Source: Planococcus citri
Taxonomy: Eukaryota > Arthropoda > Insecta > Hemiptera > Pseudococcidae
Length of the DNA: 64,000 nucleotides
Reading direction: 5' to 3'
Assembly: GCF_950023065.1 (NCBI RefSeq)
Contig: NC_088678.1
Location: 47,358,580 to 47,422,579, forward strand
The notes beneath the pieces were generated by a model. The model did not search any database and had not been told where the DNA came from. It saw nothing but the letters and a program-made list of their open reading frames with translations. Both the position numbers and the translations under genes were made by a program. Positions 21,905 to 33,288 of this stretch are shown here, piece by piece (position 1 is the first letter of the stretch; each line of letters starts with the position of its first letter).

Positions 21905-22185
21905 GTACACGGAAAAAAAAATTATGGATAATTTTTACTATTTCATACAGTAACCGGATCCCATTCAAAAATATTGTGATTTTTTACTATGAGAATAGTA
22001 AATTTTACTATGACATTAGTAAATTTTACTATGAGATTAGTAAATTTTACTATGAGAGTAATAAATTTTTACCTAATTCTAGATAAAATGTATTTTTTGG
22101 CTGAGTAAAAATCACTATTATTTTTGAATGGGATCCGGTTACTGTACTGAAATAGTAATTTTTATTAATTTTTTTTTCCATGTAC
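21905..22185. mobile_element. 281-bp MITE-like inverted-repeat unit with an internal tandem array
   Basis: Left arm (GTACACGGAAAAAAAAATTA...) and right arm (...TTTTTTTTTCCATGTAC) are complementary over roughly 85 bp, including a shared GTAACCGGATCCCATTC block. Between them, four copies of a unit of about 22 bp built on AGTAAATTTTACTATGA repeat in tandem. No coding capacity. Length, termini and internal structure fit a miniature inverted-repeat transposable element. A target duplication could not be fixed by eye. Confidence 0.65.
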
Positions 22186-22189
22186 TAAG

Positions 22190-25100
22190 TGTACCTACAC
22201 CATTGGATCTGAAAAAAGAAAAAAGGTTATGTAATAGTTATTGACTGAAGAAATGGGAAAAAAAGTTATTTCCCCGAGAAATTTCGGGTTAATTCCGGTT
22301 TGCATCCCTGATTCAGCATGTTGGAATTAAGGTTTTTTGTAGAAATTTATTTTCAAAAATTGGCCAGAAATTTTGGCTGGTGATGTATTTTTCTATACTC
22401 TTTCGCTCGGCCCGAATTCGGTTTCTTCTGTTTGAAAAATTGTTCTGTCAGGTGGGATACTTCTTTCTCCAAACTGCGATCATGTGATGATTGTCAGCAA
22501 GTTGTTCGCCCAAAATACGTATTTCATGCTTTGGCTGAAAAAGTTGTCGCGCTCCGAACGCTCTGCCTTGACCTTTAAAACTGTTACTTGGGTTGAAATT
22601 CATGCTTGAAGAAACAGCATGCAACATTGTTTATATTTTCAATAATAAAGTCAAATTGTTCTTGGCCGATAGTTGTAAGGAGTAAGTTGAATCGTAGGTA
22701 TATTGAGATTATTTCACGCATCATATCATTCCCCAGCGATCAAACAAGACCGGATTTTGTAATTAAGTACAACTGATTCCTCGATCACTGATTTATTAGT
22801 ACTTTAGTTGACCGAATATCGCATTTATTAGGTAAACCTTTACCTTCTACCTTGGTCAACTGCGATGACCTTTACACTAACCATAAACGATTATTAAACG
22901 TTCTCGTTCACGATTCAAACCATCGTGGCAAATTTTGTCGGTGCTTACCTATACGTTTTGAAAACGATCGCGGTGGAGGTGTGCTCGCCAAACAATATTG
23001 ATGGTTAAAAAATGGCGTGAAACCGGTCAATCTTGAAAGTTAAGGGGTCATCAGGAAATACTGCGTTAATGGTTGAAATAATGTAAATTGAAGTGAAACT
23101 AGAAACCGAAGCCAAACCGTACGCTACACAGTACGCATCTACTTGTCATTCCAAGTGCATCTCGTTCTTGTTCATTACATTACGCAAATTTTCATACAGC
23201 AGATTACACTTTGCCTTTTATCCGTGAAATTTCTAATAAATTATTGACATTTTATCTTTCACATTGTTGAAATTGAAATTAAACAGAAACAGCATCACCA
23301 TCTACGCTTTCGGCGTAAATGTATCGAACAATTATGCGTATAATTTGATCATCGAAAGTAAATATTTAACAACGGGTTTATAATTAGTATCATTTCGCGA
23401 ACGCGAGCTCGTCTTTTTATTTATTTATTTAGGTTCTTTTTTTTCGTAAATTTTAATTCGTGAAATATAAATTTTGACGAAGATGCTAATAAACAAATGT
23501 ACGTATTGTAAGTTTTAAGTACCTATACGAACGTGTGACGATGAAGATGAGATTTGTCAGCGAATAAAACGATGCGATTAATTACGAGCTGATTTTCAGT
23601 TCAGGCGATCTCGAGTCGAGTTACCTTCATCGTGAACTTGGTAATGTGCTCGGTGATAAACGATCAATTTTACTCTCATCTGCGCGTTTGTGGAAAACCG
23701 GTTCAAAACAATATCTGGTCGATCCACTTTCGTTTTTTCGAAAGGCGAATGCGTATAGAATATACAGAGAAATTGCATTATTTATTCTTTGATTATAAAG
23801 CTCGTCATAAAAATATTCCCTTTTACACCTATCTCAACTATTCCACGATTACTGCAAAGCTATTTTTCAACGCCTACAATACAGATATTTGTGGGATGAG
23901 TGAGTACTATAGGTAATGGTGAGGTACCTACTTATGAATGATATATGCTCACCTCACGTTTGCGGTTTTCTAGTGGTAGATTAAGTTTGTCAAGTTCAGT
24001 TGGTTTGTCATTCAATGTCGCTACTCATAATTCGCTTAATTACGCCTATTTCGATATTTACCATTATTTTAGTTCGTTCTTTGGTCTTTTTATTATTATC
24101 TAATATGAAAGTTGCGGTTCCTCTTCCGTTTATAGACACATAATGGGTATTTGAAATGACGATGTTTGGACGAAAAAAGGCGCGTGTACGCACGATATGG
24201 CCACTAAGTTTTGAATTATTTCACGTTGCTTAACTCGCTTGAAGACCGTAACAGCTTCTGCTGTTGCTCTGTCTGTCTTTGTGGTGACGATGGCGATGGC
24301 GACTTACCGATTGTGAGTCAGACGTTGCAACATCAAGTTCACGATGGTATTGAACGCAATTATTCGGGTTAATGTGCAAATTTTATGTAACAATGAGTTG
24401 ATTCCGACTTTATCGAGGTTTTGTTTAGGTTACTTGGTACCTATGCCGCGATGTACTCACCGGTGAGGAAAGAGATTGTCTTGTCTGGTTTATAACTGTA
24501 GCTGTCACTAGTCCGGTTTTTCGGCGCGAAATTAGCAATGATCCAGTTTTAATGAAACCCATATCTTCTTCTTGCCTTAGGATCTCTTCCATATTTTACC
24601 GTGAAATTATCGAAATCTCGGGATTGCTCGAGATTGGCGGATGGTGGTTGCATAAAAGAGGCGTTATCGACGACATGCCTATTTTTATTGGCGATTAAAT
24701 CGTGGATTTTTTTCTCATGGGTTGAAGTGGAAGTGGTCTGGAGAGATTTTGTTTGGAATTTTTTCTTTTTGTTGCGATATTACGCATGCATGTTGCTTTT
24801 TTCGTTGACTTGCTGGAAAATACAATTTGTGAACAATTTATCAGTGTCTGTTTGGTGGGTGACAGAGAACCTCTTTACTCCGGAAGCTCCAATTGGGGTG
24901 AAACTTGAATTGGTCGATAGAGGACCTCGAAAAACACTCATTTCGTGATTTTCAACCGATGAAGTTGATTTTTCGAATTTAGGAGAATTTTTAAAAATCA
25001 AATTTGGGTTACTAATGTGAAAAAATCAAAATTTCATCAAGTTAATGGGGAAAGTTACAATTAAAAACATCTCAAAATCAGTTGGGAATGAGTTTGAACC
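22190..25100. other. No gene recognised; less repetitive segment
   Basis: 22.8-23.7 kb and 24.2-24.5 kb look more complex and slightly GC-richer than average, like unique host DNA. A strong minus-strand donor (CG|GTAAGTCGCC, at about 24306) lies at 24.3 kb with no clear exon. A 115-codon + frame at 24601-24948 begins with GTG, has an unlikely composition and is not called. Confidence 0.35.
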
Positions 25101-25104
25101 ATTT

Positions 25105-25650
25105 TGAGTTGTTCTGGAGCCACCAACCGATTTTTAGAAGTTGGCATTTTCACAAAATTTTACCCAATGAACTTTTGGAAAACTGGAATTTACATTATAG
25201 CCTAATTTCAACATGCTGAGTCGTTTGGAGGTAGCTTCAAATCGTTGAGCAATTTTTTTGAAATTCAGGTTTTCTAAAAAACTGTCATAAATCTATATAG
25301 AAATGAATTTTGATAAAATATAAACTCATTCAGTGCATGTTGATAATTATAACCCTTCCAAAACTGGCGAATATCTGTTCTGATCCATCGCTTCAAATTA
25401 TCACGATGAAATCGTTGGAGAAATAAGCGGTTCCGAATCAGCAGAAACTGATTTTGAAAAAATGATGTATAATCGGTTGAGTAGGTCATTATCAAGCATC
25501 AATTGTGTTGATATCTGGAAGACGCTTTTTTGATAATATGGAATTTTTAAAATATGGCTGGAGGCTTCGTAACGACTTGAAACGACTTCGAGAAGACTCA
25601 GCATGTTGAAATTAGGGTTCACAAATTTGCTGGAGGCTCCAGAACTTCTC
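25105..25650. repeat. Imperfect long inverted repeat (about 545 bp)
   Basis: Outer arms contain GTTCTGGAGCC (about 25110) and GGCTCCAGAAC (about 25634). Inner arms contain CCTAATTTCAACATGCTGAG (from 25200) and its complement (about 25597-25617). The nested order shows one hairpin-capable unit with diverged arms, probably an old fold-back element. Confidence 0.55.
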
Positions 25651-26249
25651 AAAGCGGATGAAAACTAGCTCCAATATATTTTGGGGTGAGATATCAAATA
25701 TGGTAAGAAATTTCAGCATTCTAGATCAGTTTGGTAAAATTTTTTTGTCAAAATTTTTTCAAAAGTTGATCAAAAATCGAAAAATGCGCATTAGGATCTA
25801 CCTCTCTTGTTGAGGCATTTAAAAATCAAATCTAATGAAATTACGTGATTGAAATTGAATATTCATACTATTTTTGAAATGTAGGTACAATGAAAGGGTT
25901 AATGTTGAAGCCACTGAACTACATAAGTACATGTAATTTTCGTACCCTTGAAAAGCTGATCTTTTCTCTTTCTCTTCACGAAATGAATGTTGTATGGATA
26001 TATTATTCTTCAACTTTGATGAAATGCTAACAGAATCCACGTTCGCCTCTCACCTTCGAATTCTATTCGCGAAAAATGATTTCAAAATGAAATGAAAAGT
26101 ATTATTACGTCAAACAACTACATGCTAACCTAATCATAACCATTAAAAATAATCAGACAAGTGAATCACTGGCATGGCAGGGTGTGATGTGAGGTTAACG
26201 CGTTTATTACATGTGTGTGAGAAGATTCATCATTTTAAAGTTATCAAAC

Positions 26250-26420
26250 AAAAATTAACACCCGCGAACCTCCAGCTGCCGGCGCCTCGGGCTTCTTTGC
26301 GTGGTTCAACGTGTTTAATCTTGTGCTCGGCGCATGCGCCAGGTACGAGTCAACGTGCTACAGATCTGTTTTGGCGATTGGCGCTGAGAAGGTGCTTCAG
26401 TTGGTCAGTGTTGAGGTGAG
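26250..26420 (+). promoter_or_regulatory. CpG-rich segment, possible promoter and non-coding first exon
   Basis: This short stretch is much GC- and CpG-richer than its surroundings (GCCGGCGCCTCGGG, GCGCATGCGCC). It contains TCAGT initiator-like words near 26397-26407 and ends at a strong donor TGAG|GTGAGTGC. That combination suggests a transcription start and 5'UTR exon on the + strand with a long following intron. An open frame through it (26174-26419) is probably incidental. Confidence 0.35.
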
Positions 26421-29010
26421 TGCAATACGCGTATGTGGTTTGCGATTTTGGTGGTGATTTCGCGCGTGTTGTTATCACGTGGTTGTTAGCGACGATGTTG
26501 CGAATGGATTCTTGTTTTTCATCCAGAAGAGGAGGATTGATTAAACGGTAATAATAATAAAATATTGAAAGTATCGCTTCTTTTTGTGAAATATCTATCT
26601 AATGTTGATTTTTTTGAAATTTTTAAAGAGGTTTTAACGTAGCCCTTTAATTTTATCAACTACGATTAGGTACATCGAACCTTAAACGACTTATTTATTC
26701 AAAAGCCTTAACTTTGTCGCGTATTTCTGCGTAGCGTGAAAAATAAAGAAAAAGTACGTCATTTTGTCGATAAATAACGCTACAATAAGTTATCAGTTTT
26801 TATGTTCTGTGGTGCTTGTTTTTTGTTCTGTTAATAACCGGTATACTCAACTTACCACTTTTTAATTGTCTTTGGAAAATTGCTGTAATTGATGACGTAC
26901 TCGTGGCATTTCACAAAGGTTAATTTTTCATGGAATTGGGTTTATGAGAATTATGGATGGTTTTTGGCGGATGTGGCTAAATTTGAAATATTGTTGCTAT
27001 TGATTTGGTGACATTGGTAACCTTTATGCTTATAAAATGTACAGATATTTTCCGCGAAATTTCAAGTGATTGAGAAATCGTACACGTGAGCTCAGTGCCT
27101 TTTTTCAAGTTCAAGGATTAGTTCAACTTACTTAATGAAATCATAAAAAATTGTAAATGACAGAAGCATTAAAAAAATTGTAAAAATGTGGCAAACCCTA
27201 AGAAACTAATTCATGCGTATAGAATAAGGTATAAAAAGTTGAAATTTGAAAAAAGGTCCAAAAAAAAATTTTTGTACAATTTCCTCCAAAAATATATTTT
27301 TGCAAATTTTTTCTCAGAACAACTTTCCCTCATGTTTTACTTGATAAAATTTTTTTTCATTTTATTCATTTTTTGTTTTTTTTTTTCAACTGAATTTTTG
27401 AAGATATATTGTGTGTTTGGAATATTTTTCCGCGAGTGTTCCAAAAGAATAAATTTGCATTTTAAAAAAAATTGTCATTTTTAGCCCTTGAGTTTTTATG
27501 CATAAATCAATTTCTAATCAGTTTTTAAAGATAAGGAATGGATTTTCTGTTTGATGATATTTTTTCCAAAAACTCACTCACAGTCTCACGTACTTAATTT
27601 TGTGCCATTTAACAAAGAAAGTCCAATTTCAAGCTAAACGCATGAAAATTTTATATTCCGAGATCTCTTTTTCGGGATCCCTCCCGCCCTTTACAGAAAG
27701 TAAAGATACTCGTAGTTACGACGACGGGTATTGAAATATTTTGTAATACCTACCATGAGTAGATATTCTGAAAATAAATCTTGAAAAATGTATCCTGATT
27801 GATTCATTTGCAGGGTGCTCATTTGAATCAAAAAGTTAATTTCGTTGGGTACGTTTTTTTTATTTTGATGTTATGCAATTACGTGAAGGCTGAAATATAT
27901 ATTACTCGTACTTCGATTCAAATGAGCATTTCCATTTTCAAACATCTGATTTTGATTCTACAGTCACCTAATTTATGGAATTGGAAAATTTGTACCAATG
28001 TCAGATATCTCACATGAATACATTCCTTAGAAGATTGTATAGATTTTAGTTAGATACTGAAAAAGTGTTCTACTACATTTATGTATAAGCAAGGAGCATG
28101 ACTATGCTAAAAAGAACACGACGTTTATTAATTAAATATCTACTTCTTCGCGTTCTGTGATGCATTAAATAATTACCTTTTAAGTCTTTAAAAGAACTAA
28201 ATAGCTTGTTATGGTTTACGTAAAATGGGAGTAGCCTAGTCAAGTATTGATGCAGGTTATGATTTGGTCACGTGCGTATAACGATGCTAACGTATATTAT
28301 TATCTGTCTCTACCTGTAATATATTCTGCTCGTATTATGTGTATATATCTGTCTCTCAATACCATAAAAATGGACTCGAAATCCTAGATCTAGATCCACA
28401 TTCAATATTCTCAGTTTCAAACTTCAAAGTGACTCAAACATTGAAAATAGCCAACAAATTTGAATGTTGAGTGCGTTTTGATTCTGTTTAACGTATGCGC
28501 CTATAATTTACAAAAATGTAATGCTTGTTGAATTTGTCCTGATTTATTTTTTACATCTTTGCTTTATTTGGTAATTTTTTTGTCAGGAAAATTGCATGTA
28601 AAATGTACTTCAATTTTGGTGAAGATTAGGGCAAAATTTTCTCACTTGGATTATTTTGTATAAAATTCAAGAACGTTTACGCTCAACTCTAACCTTGACC
28701 TAAATTATATCAATTTTTAAAAATATAAAGATGGATAACTCAACACACGAATTTGAAAATATGTAAATAATTTTCTATATAAATATGTACGTACTTGTTT
28801 CTTTATCATCTAATACATTTCACGCGAGTGATATAACCAGATAAGTAGGGTCTAACTAGTAAGTACTCTACCTATGTATACGAGTATTGGATTTCTTTGA
28901 ACTCGTAAAAATGTACTCTTACTTGCTGATATGGTTTTCAAAAGTAACAAGTTTGTCGACATTTTTTCGACAGTAAAATTCTTACTTATTTTGTCAATGA
29001 AGAGACATTT
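26421..29010. other. No gene recognised
   Basis: AT-rich with poly-T/A runs, consistent with intron. I saw no transposon ends or convincing frames. Confidence 0.4.
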
Positions 29011-29021
29011 TACTCTCATTT

Positions 29022-29253
29022 TTACCAAATATTTGACGATATTTCAAGAATTTTCATAATCTTAATTTTATTACTGAAAGTAATTCCAGCACTTATACTT
29101 TGAATTCTGTGACTCGAGCTAATCATTGGAAATGGGACTTTGTCAAACACGCATTTCAACTGCAATCCAAATGAACACATTTTCAGTGATTCGTATTTCG
29201 CAAAGAAGGGCTTGTTTCTAAAATAGGAAGAAATTCTGGTATTCATGTACCTG
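29022..29253 (-). CDS. Weak candidate exon
   Basis: An acceptor (GCCATTTTTCAG, just above 29253) is followed by about 75 open minus-strand codons including NTRISSYFRNKPFFAKYESL and CSFGLQLKCVFDKVPFPMIS. It is protein-like but unrecognised, and no clear donor was found. Confidence 0.2.
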
Positions 29254-29753
29254 AAAAATGGCACTTGAGAGTGGAGTAGATTAATAGTGTAGAGCTTACT
29301 TTTATAATGGAATTGAAAAATGCTCGCGACTGCGCTAAGTAATTTATATTACAATATTAGTAATGTTTAATGCTAAACGTACATATAAACAGAATTTTAT
29401 TTTCCAATTTTTAGTGAATTTTTGAAAATTGAGGTTTGTTTTATAGCCTATTTCTGGCACTCCCCTTCTCCTTACGAATGTATCGATAGTACCTAGTTTC
29501 AAACTGTTCCATGCTTTTGGGCAGAATTTAAAATTTTCCATTTCTGAATAAAAAATGTCTATGATGTATCATTCAATTTCGAGTCATTCCTTATAGCTCG
29601 AATCAAACGAGTCCTCAACTTCAATTTTTTTGGATCGGTGAGGAATTCTTGTACGTCTGGTCAAGTCTTCTTGGATTGTTAATTCGAGATGTTATTGCAT
29701 CATATTGTTCCACATTTTAGTTTTATTAATTACAATAATTTGATATTAATAAG

Positions 29754-30426
29754 TAGGGCAACCCAAAATATGCTCTCATTCAAGGTAAAATATTCAATAT
29801 ATATTCGATTTTTTGAGGTGAAATATTCGACAAAAATATTCGATTACCCCTAAAATATTCGAAAATATTCGAAATCAAATTTGGTATCGTTTCACTCGCC
29901 TTTACAAGCACATTACAAAAATGGCTACATCGTTCGGTTTTGTTTCCTAAATCACATGAACTATTCGCAATTTCGCAAAATGGAACAAAATTGTTGAATT
30001 AAAATTCTATTTTGATCGTCAAAAAAAGAAAAAAAATCTAAGCTTGATTTAAAATTCAATCTTCATCATCATTTCATCAATCATCAATATCATCATCATT
30101 GAAAAGAACCATTTTTTTCATCTTCAACATTCTATGAAAATGACGTTTCCTGTGTTGCGATTCTCAAAATGCAAAAATTTCCAAAATATTCAAAAATATT
30201 CAAAAATATTCGATTAATTGCAAAATATGTGGTAATTTTGGACAAAAATATTCAAATAGCAATCAAATATGCGAAAATATTCATTTTAAGGCAAAATATT
30301 CGAAAATATTCGAAATGAAGTAGGTCTTAAATGAAAGGCAATTTTCTGAAACGTAAAATGATTTTGTTACATTTGTAAACGGAGTGCAACAAAAAAAGAT
30401 TCAAAAAAATATATTGGGTTGCCCTA
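29754..30426. mobile_element. 673-bp non-autonomous hAT-type element
   Basis: Termini TAGGGCAACCCAA (29754-29766) and TTGGGTTGCCCTA (30414-30426) are perfect inverted repeats. Both are flanked by the identical 8-mer TTAATAAG (29746-29753 and 30427-30434). An 8-bp target duplication with TIRs of this kind is diagnostic of the hAT superfamily. Two subterminal clusters of the word AAATATTC (about 5 copies at 29788-29874, about 7 at 30183-30312) flank a coding-free centre, as expected for transposase-binding repeats. No transposase frame, so mobility would depend on a copy elsewhere. Confidence 0.85.
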
Positions 30427-30459
30427 TTAATAAGGAACAACTACAATTATTTTCAGTAC

Positions 30460-30953
30460 TTATCTACCTCCAATTCTAAACTCAATTCCAGAGTGGCCTT
30501 GAGTAATTGTGTCACCACCGGAGATCGCTAAAATTTGAGCTTTCAGAGGGCTCAAGGCATCAGCTGGGATACTTCACCTCCTCCTGTTTGAACAGAACTT
30601 CGCTTTAATTCAGCTTTAGCCCCCTTTGCTTTACTCCGCATATCTTGCCATGTCTATGGAACACAGTAAAACATAATGTAGGTAGTAAAAAAAAATTCAA
30701 AAAAAATTATTAAATAAAAATTGAAGAAAGAGAGCATCATACTTTTTTCCAATTGGTGCCAGTCTTCTCACAGCCATAATTATTATTTATTCAGCTGTGT
30801 AGATATTTCCTCCCATTTTTTTCTTTTGTTGGTAAAAGTGAAAGAGTTTGATAGCTCTCCATCAACAATGCTAAAAACTTCTTCTGAAATTTATTTACTT
30901 TGGCAGCCCGTTTCTGTTTCATCTTAATTTCATTTTTGGAGTCGCTAGTATTG
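30460..30953 (-). pseudogene. Two-exon Myb/SANT-like DNA-binding protein, decayed
   Basis: Exon A (30953-30743) follows an acceptor TTTTTATTACAG and reads KFQKKFLALLMESYQTLSLL, then after a one-base shift KKWEEISTQLN and NYGCEKTGTNWKKV. Exon B (30653-30460) follows GTTCCATAG and reads TWQDMRSKAKGAKAELKRSS, VQTGGGE and, after another shift, LSPLKAQILAISGGDT. W..I...LN..G, NWKK, TW.D.(R/K)S..K and GTGGG..L..LE..IL are the hallmarks of the insect Myb/SANT-like family, often found in transposons or amplified regulators. Frame breaks in both exons indicate a pseudogene. It ends only 25 nt from the hAT target duplication. Confidence 0.6.
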
Positions 30954-31593
30954 CTGTAATAAAAATTGTTAGGGGTAGGTTTCAATGGTCTAAATTATGG
31001 TAGTGCGCATTGAATTATGATACCTCATTTTGTCAAATTTTCTTGATGCTCTCTCTTCTTTCTTCCAATGGTTTATAATTATAAAAAATAATGAATTGAA
31101 ATTAAATAAACACATGTAATACAACAATAACAGACTCATTTACTCATCAGTTCACCAAAATATCAGACAACCTTATCATTGGATTAAGGAAAACCCTCAC
31201 CGATTAAGCACAGAAGAAATACCATTATAAGAAATTGATTATAATATGATCATTCATAGCAAAAATTGAATAATAAATTCGTTATTTGTTCACTACTTAT
31301 AATTAATAATGTAGTCTGAATATTTCAAAATGAACAAAATCTCTAATTAAACCATTTAAAAGATTTAATAAATACAAAATTAGGTACAATATAAAAATTG
31401 AAAGTAAAAAACGTGTAAAATATAAAGATCAACAGGGTTGACCAAGTAAGCAAGTAAAAAAGATGTAATCTGATCACAAAAACAATGTTGCCTTTACACA
31501 ACATTCTGCCTCAACAATGCTCCTTGGTTGACCCCAGTCTGTATGGGGACCATCAAAGTGTACACCTGAGCAGTTCGGATCTTGGTACTGGCA

Positions 31594-32570
31594 TCAATGT
31601 ACAAATCTTGTACTATTTTTTGAATGGGGGGGGGGGAGTTGGTGGACTTTAAAACTGTCTATCAGATAGTCATGGGGGATTGATCCAAAAGCATTTGAAA
31701 GGTCGAGCCAGACTAACACTACTTCACGCTTTCTGCGCCTAGCATCTTCAAGAATCGATTGTATCACAAAATTGTGCTCATGGCAACCGTCATGAGGCAT
31801 GAACCCCTTAAGACTGTCTATCAGATAGTCATGGGGGATTGATCCAAAAGCATTTGAAAGGTCAAGCCAGACCAACACTACTTCATGCTTCCTGCACCTA
31901 GCATCTTCAATAATCGATTGTATCACAAAATTGTGTTTGTGACAACCCTCATAAGGCATGAACCCCTTCTGTTCCCACAAAAGGTGTCCCCCTTTTCCAG
32001 CCCATACTGGGATCCTGTCAGCCAGCAGCTTTGAGTATAGCTTAACTTGCCAATGTAGTTACACAAAGTCAGTGGCCTCCAGTTACTGATCTCCTTGTTG
32101 CCTTTTTTATAGATCAGAGTGTTACCAAATTTCCATGAGGAGGGTACATGTCCTTCTTTAAAACAGTGATTAAAAATGGCCTCAAGGAGGTATCCCTTTG
32201 GGTCATGTTTTTTCAAGACCATAATGAGATGCTGTCTGGACCTGGGGCTGTATTTTTCGGTTTTCGAAGTCGCGCCACAATTTGATTTCTAGTGATGGGG
32301 CGAGGAGAGCTTTTTGGGAGTCATCTGAAGATATGTTCGACCCAAATTCGCTCAGTGCTTCCTTCATACCAGCCGAGTCTCTTTCATAAGTTTTTGCCCA
32401 AAATACTCCCTTAAAATGCTCTTAAATTTTGGCCCCTTGATCTGGTAGAAAGATGACTCAGAATTTTTTATCTGGGCCATGGCCTTTACACAATTCTAGT
32501 GGTAGAGCTTCTGCAGTCTCGTCGCATCAGCTGCGTTGTATTGCATCCCCCTCCCAACACATGCATGGTT
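31594..32570 (-). pseudogene. LINE (non-LTR retrotransposon) reverse transcriptase fragment with internal duplication
   Basis: Minus-strand pieces in RT order: DATRLQKLYH (about 32530), YSPGPDSISLWS, EAIFNHCFKEGHVPSSWKFG, GNKEISNWRPLTLCNYIGKL, a frame change, YSKLLADRIPVW, then GFMPYEGCHKHNFVIQSI and the motif-A segment LVWLDLSNAFGSIPHDYL. The last about 53 residues occur twice in tandem (units 31649-31807 and 31808-31966, 159 bp), so motif A is duplicated. The catalytic YADD motif is not reached. Several stops and shifts. It is clearly a dead LINE; the clade is not assignable by eye. Confidence 0.8.
31649..31966 (-). repeat. 159-bp in-frame tandem duplication inside the LINE RT
   Basis: The two units are about 93% identical. 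159 is a multiple of three, so the frame continues through both copies and gives two consecutive LDLSNAFGSIPHDYLIDS segments. Confidence 0.9.
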
Positions 32571-32600
32571 GGTTGGAGTGAGGGGTCCGGGGCACTGGCT

Positions 32601-33119
32601 TCGGTGGTGTGTTGCCAGGGAGAAGTACAGTTTTCATAAACATATCAGCTAAATTAGATTTAGATGGAACATACATAGTCTAACTTGAACAAACCTTTAT
32701 TAACTAAATCTTTCACATAATCATATCAGCTAAGTTAGATTTAGATGGAATATACATATTCTAACTTAAACCTTTATTAACTAAATCTTTCACAAACTGA
32801 TATTTAATATTGACATGCTTAGTTTTATTATAATTACCAGCTGATTCAGCGATCCTAATTGATGCTTGGTTATCTCCGTATAATAGTGATACATATTATC
32901 ACCAACTTTAACATTTATTTCTAGCAGTAGATTTTTAATCCACATCATATCTCGAACACTGTCTATCATTGCGACAAATTCCGCCTCAGTGGTAGACAAA
33001 GTGACTGTAGTTTGCTTTCTGGTTTTATAATGGATCAAATTTTCAAACACATGGACAAAGTAACCAGTGACATGATTTTCTATTGCCACCAGGAGCCCAT
33101 GAGGCGTTGAAATAGGCAT
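32601..33119 (-). pseudogene. Ty1/copia RNase H and pol C-terminus fragment
   Basis: The minus strand reads ENHVTGYFVHVFENLIHYKT then RKQTTVTLSTTEAEFVAMID and MMWIKNLLLEI. The K-Q-x-x-V-x-L-S-T-T-E-A-E motif is the RNase H signature of Ty1/copia pol. In another frame it continues HVNIKYQFVKDLVNKGL and PSKSNLADMFMK, the usual copia pol ending. An 81-bp tandem duplication (from 32641 and 32722) and frameshifts disrupt this tail. The sequence abuts the LINE fragment, suggesting nested insertion or truncation. Confidence 0.8.
32641..32801 (-). repeat. 81-bp tandem duplication in the copia tail
   Basis: CATATCAGCTAARTTAGATT starts at both 32641 and 32722, and the units match over nearly the whole length with a few substitutions and a small indel. 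Confidence 0.85.
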
Positions 33120-33288
33120 CTAATAGGATGTCACAATTTGAAGAATACTTCATTTTTATCAATTTTGTAGTATATAAGTACTTTGAGACTCGTTGTAAGT
33201 ACTTATAAGTTTCTTCAGTAGTTTCTTACTAACGTCTACTCAAACGATTCAAGGCATAGTTTATATCTGTACGAGTTCTTTTCATAAT

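Noticed and set aside
24601..24948. 115-codon + frame
   Set aside because: Starts with GTG, W/F/C-rich implausible composition, no splice sites or domain.
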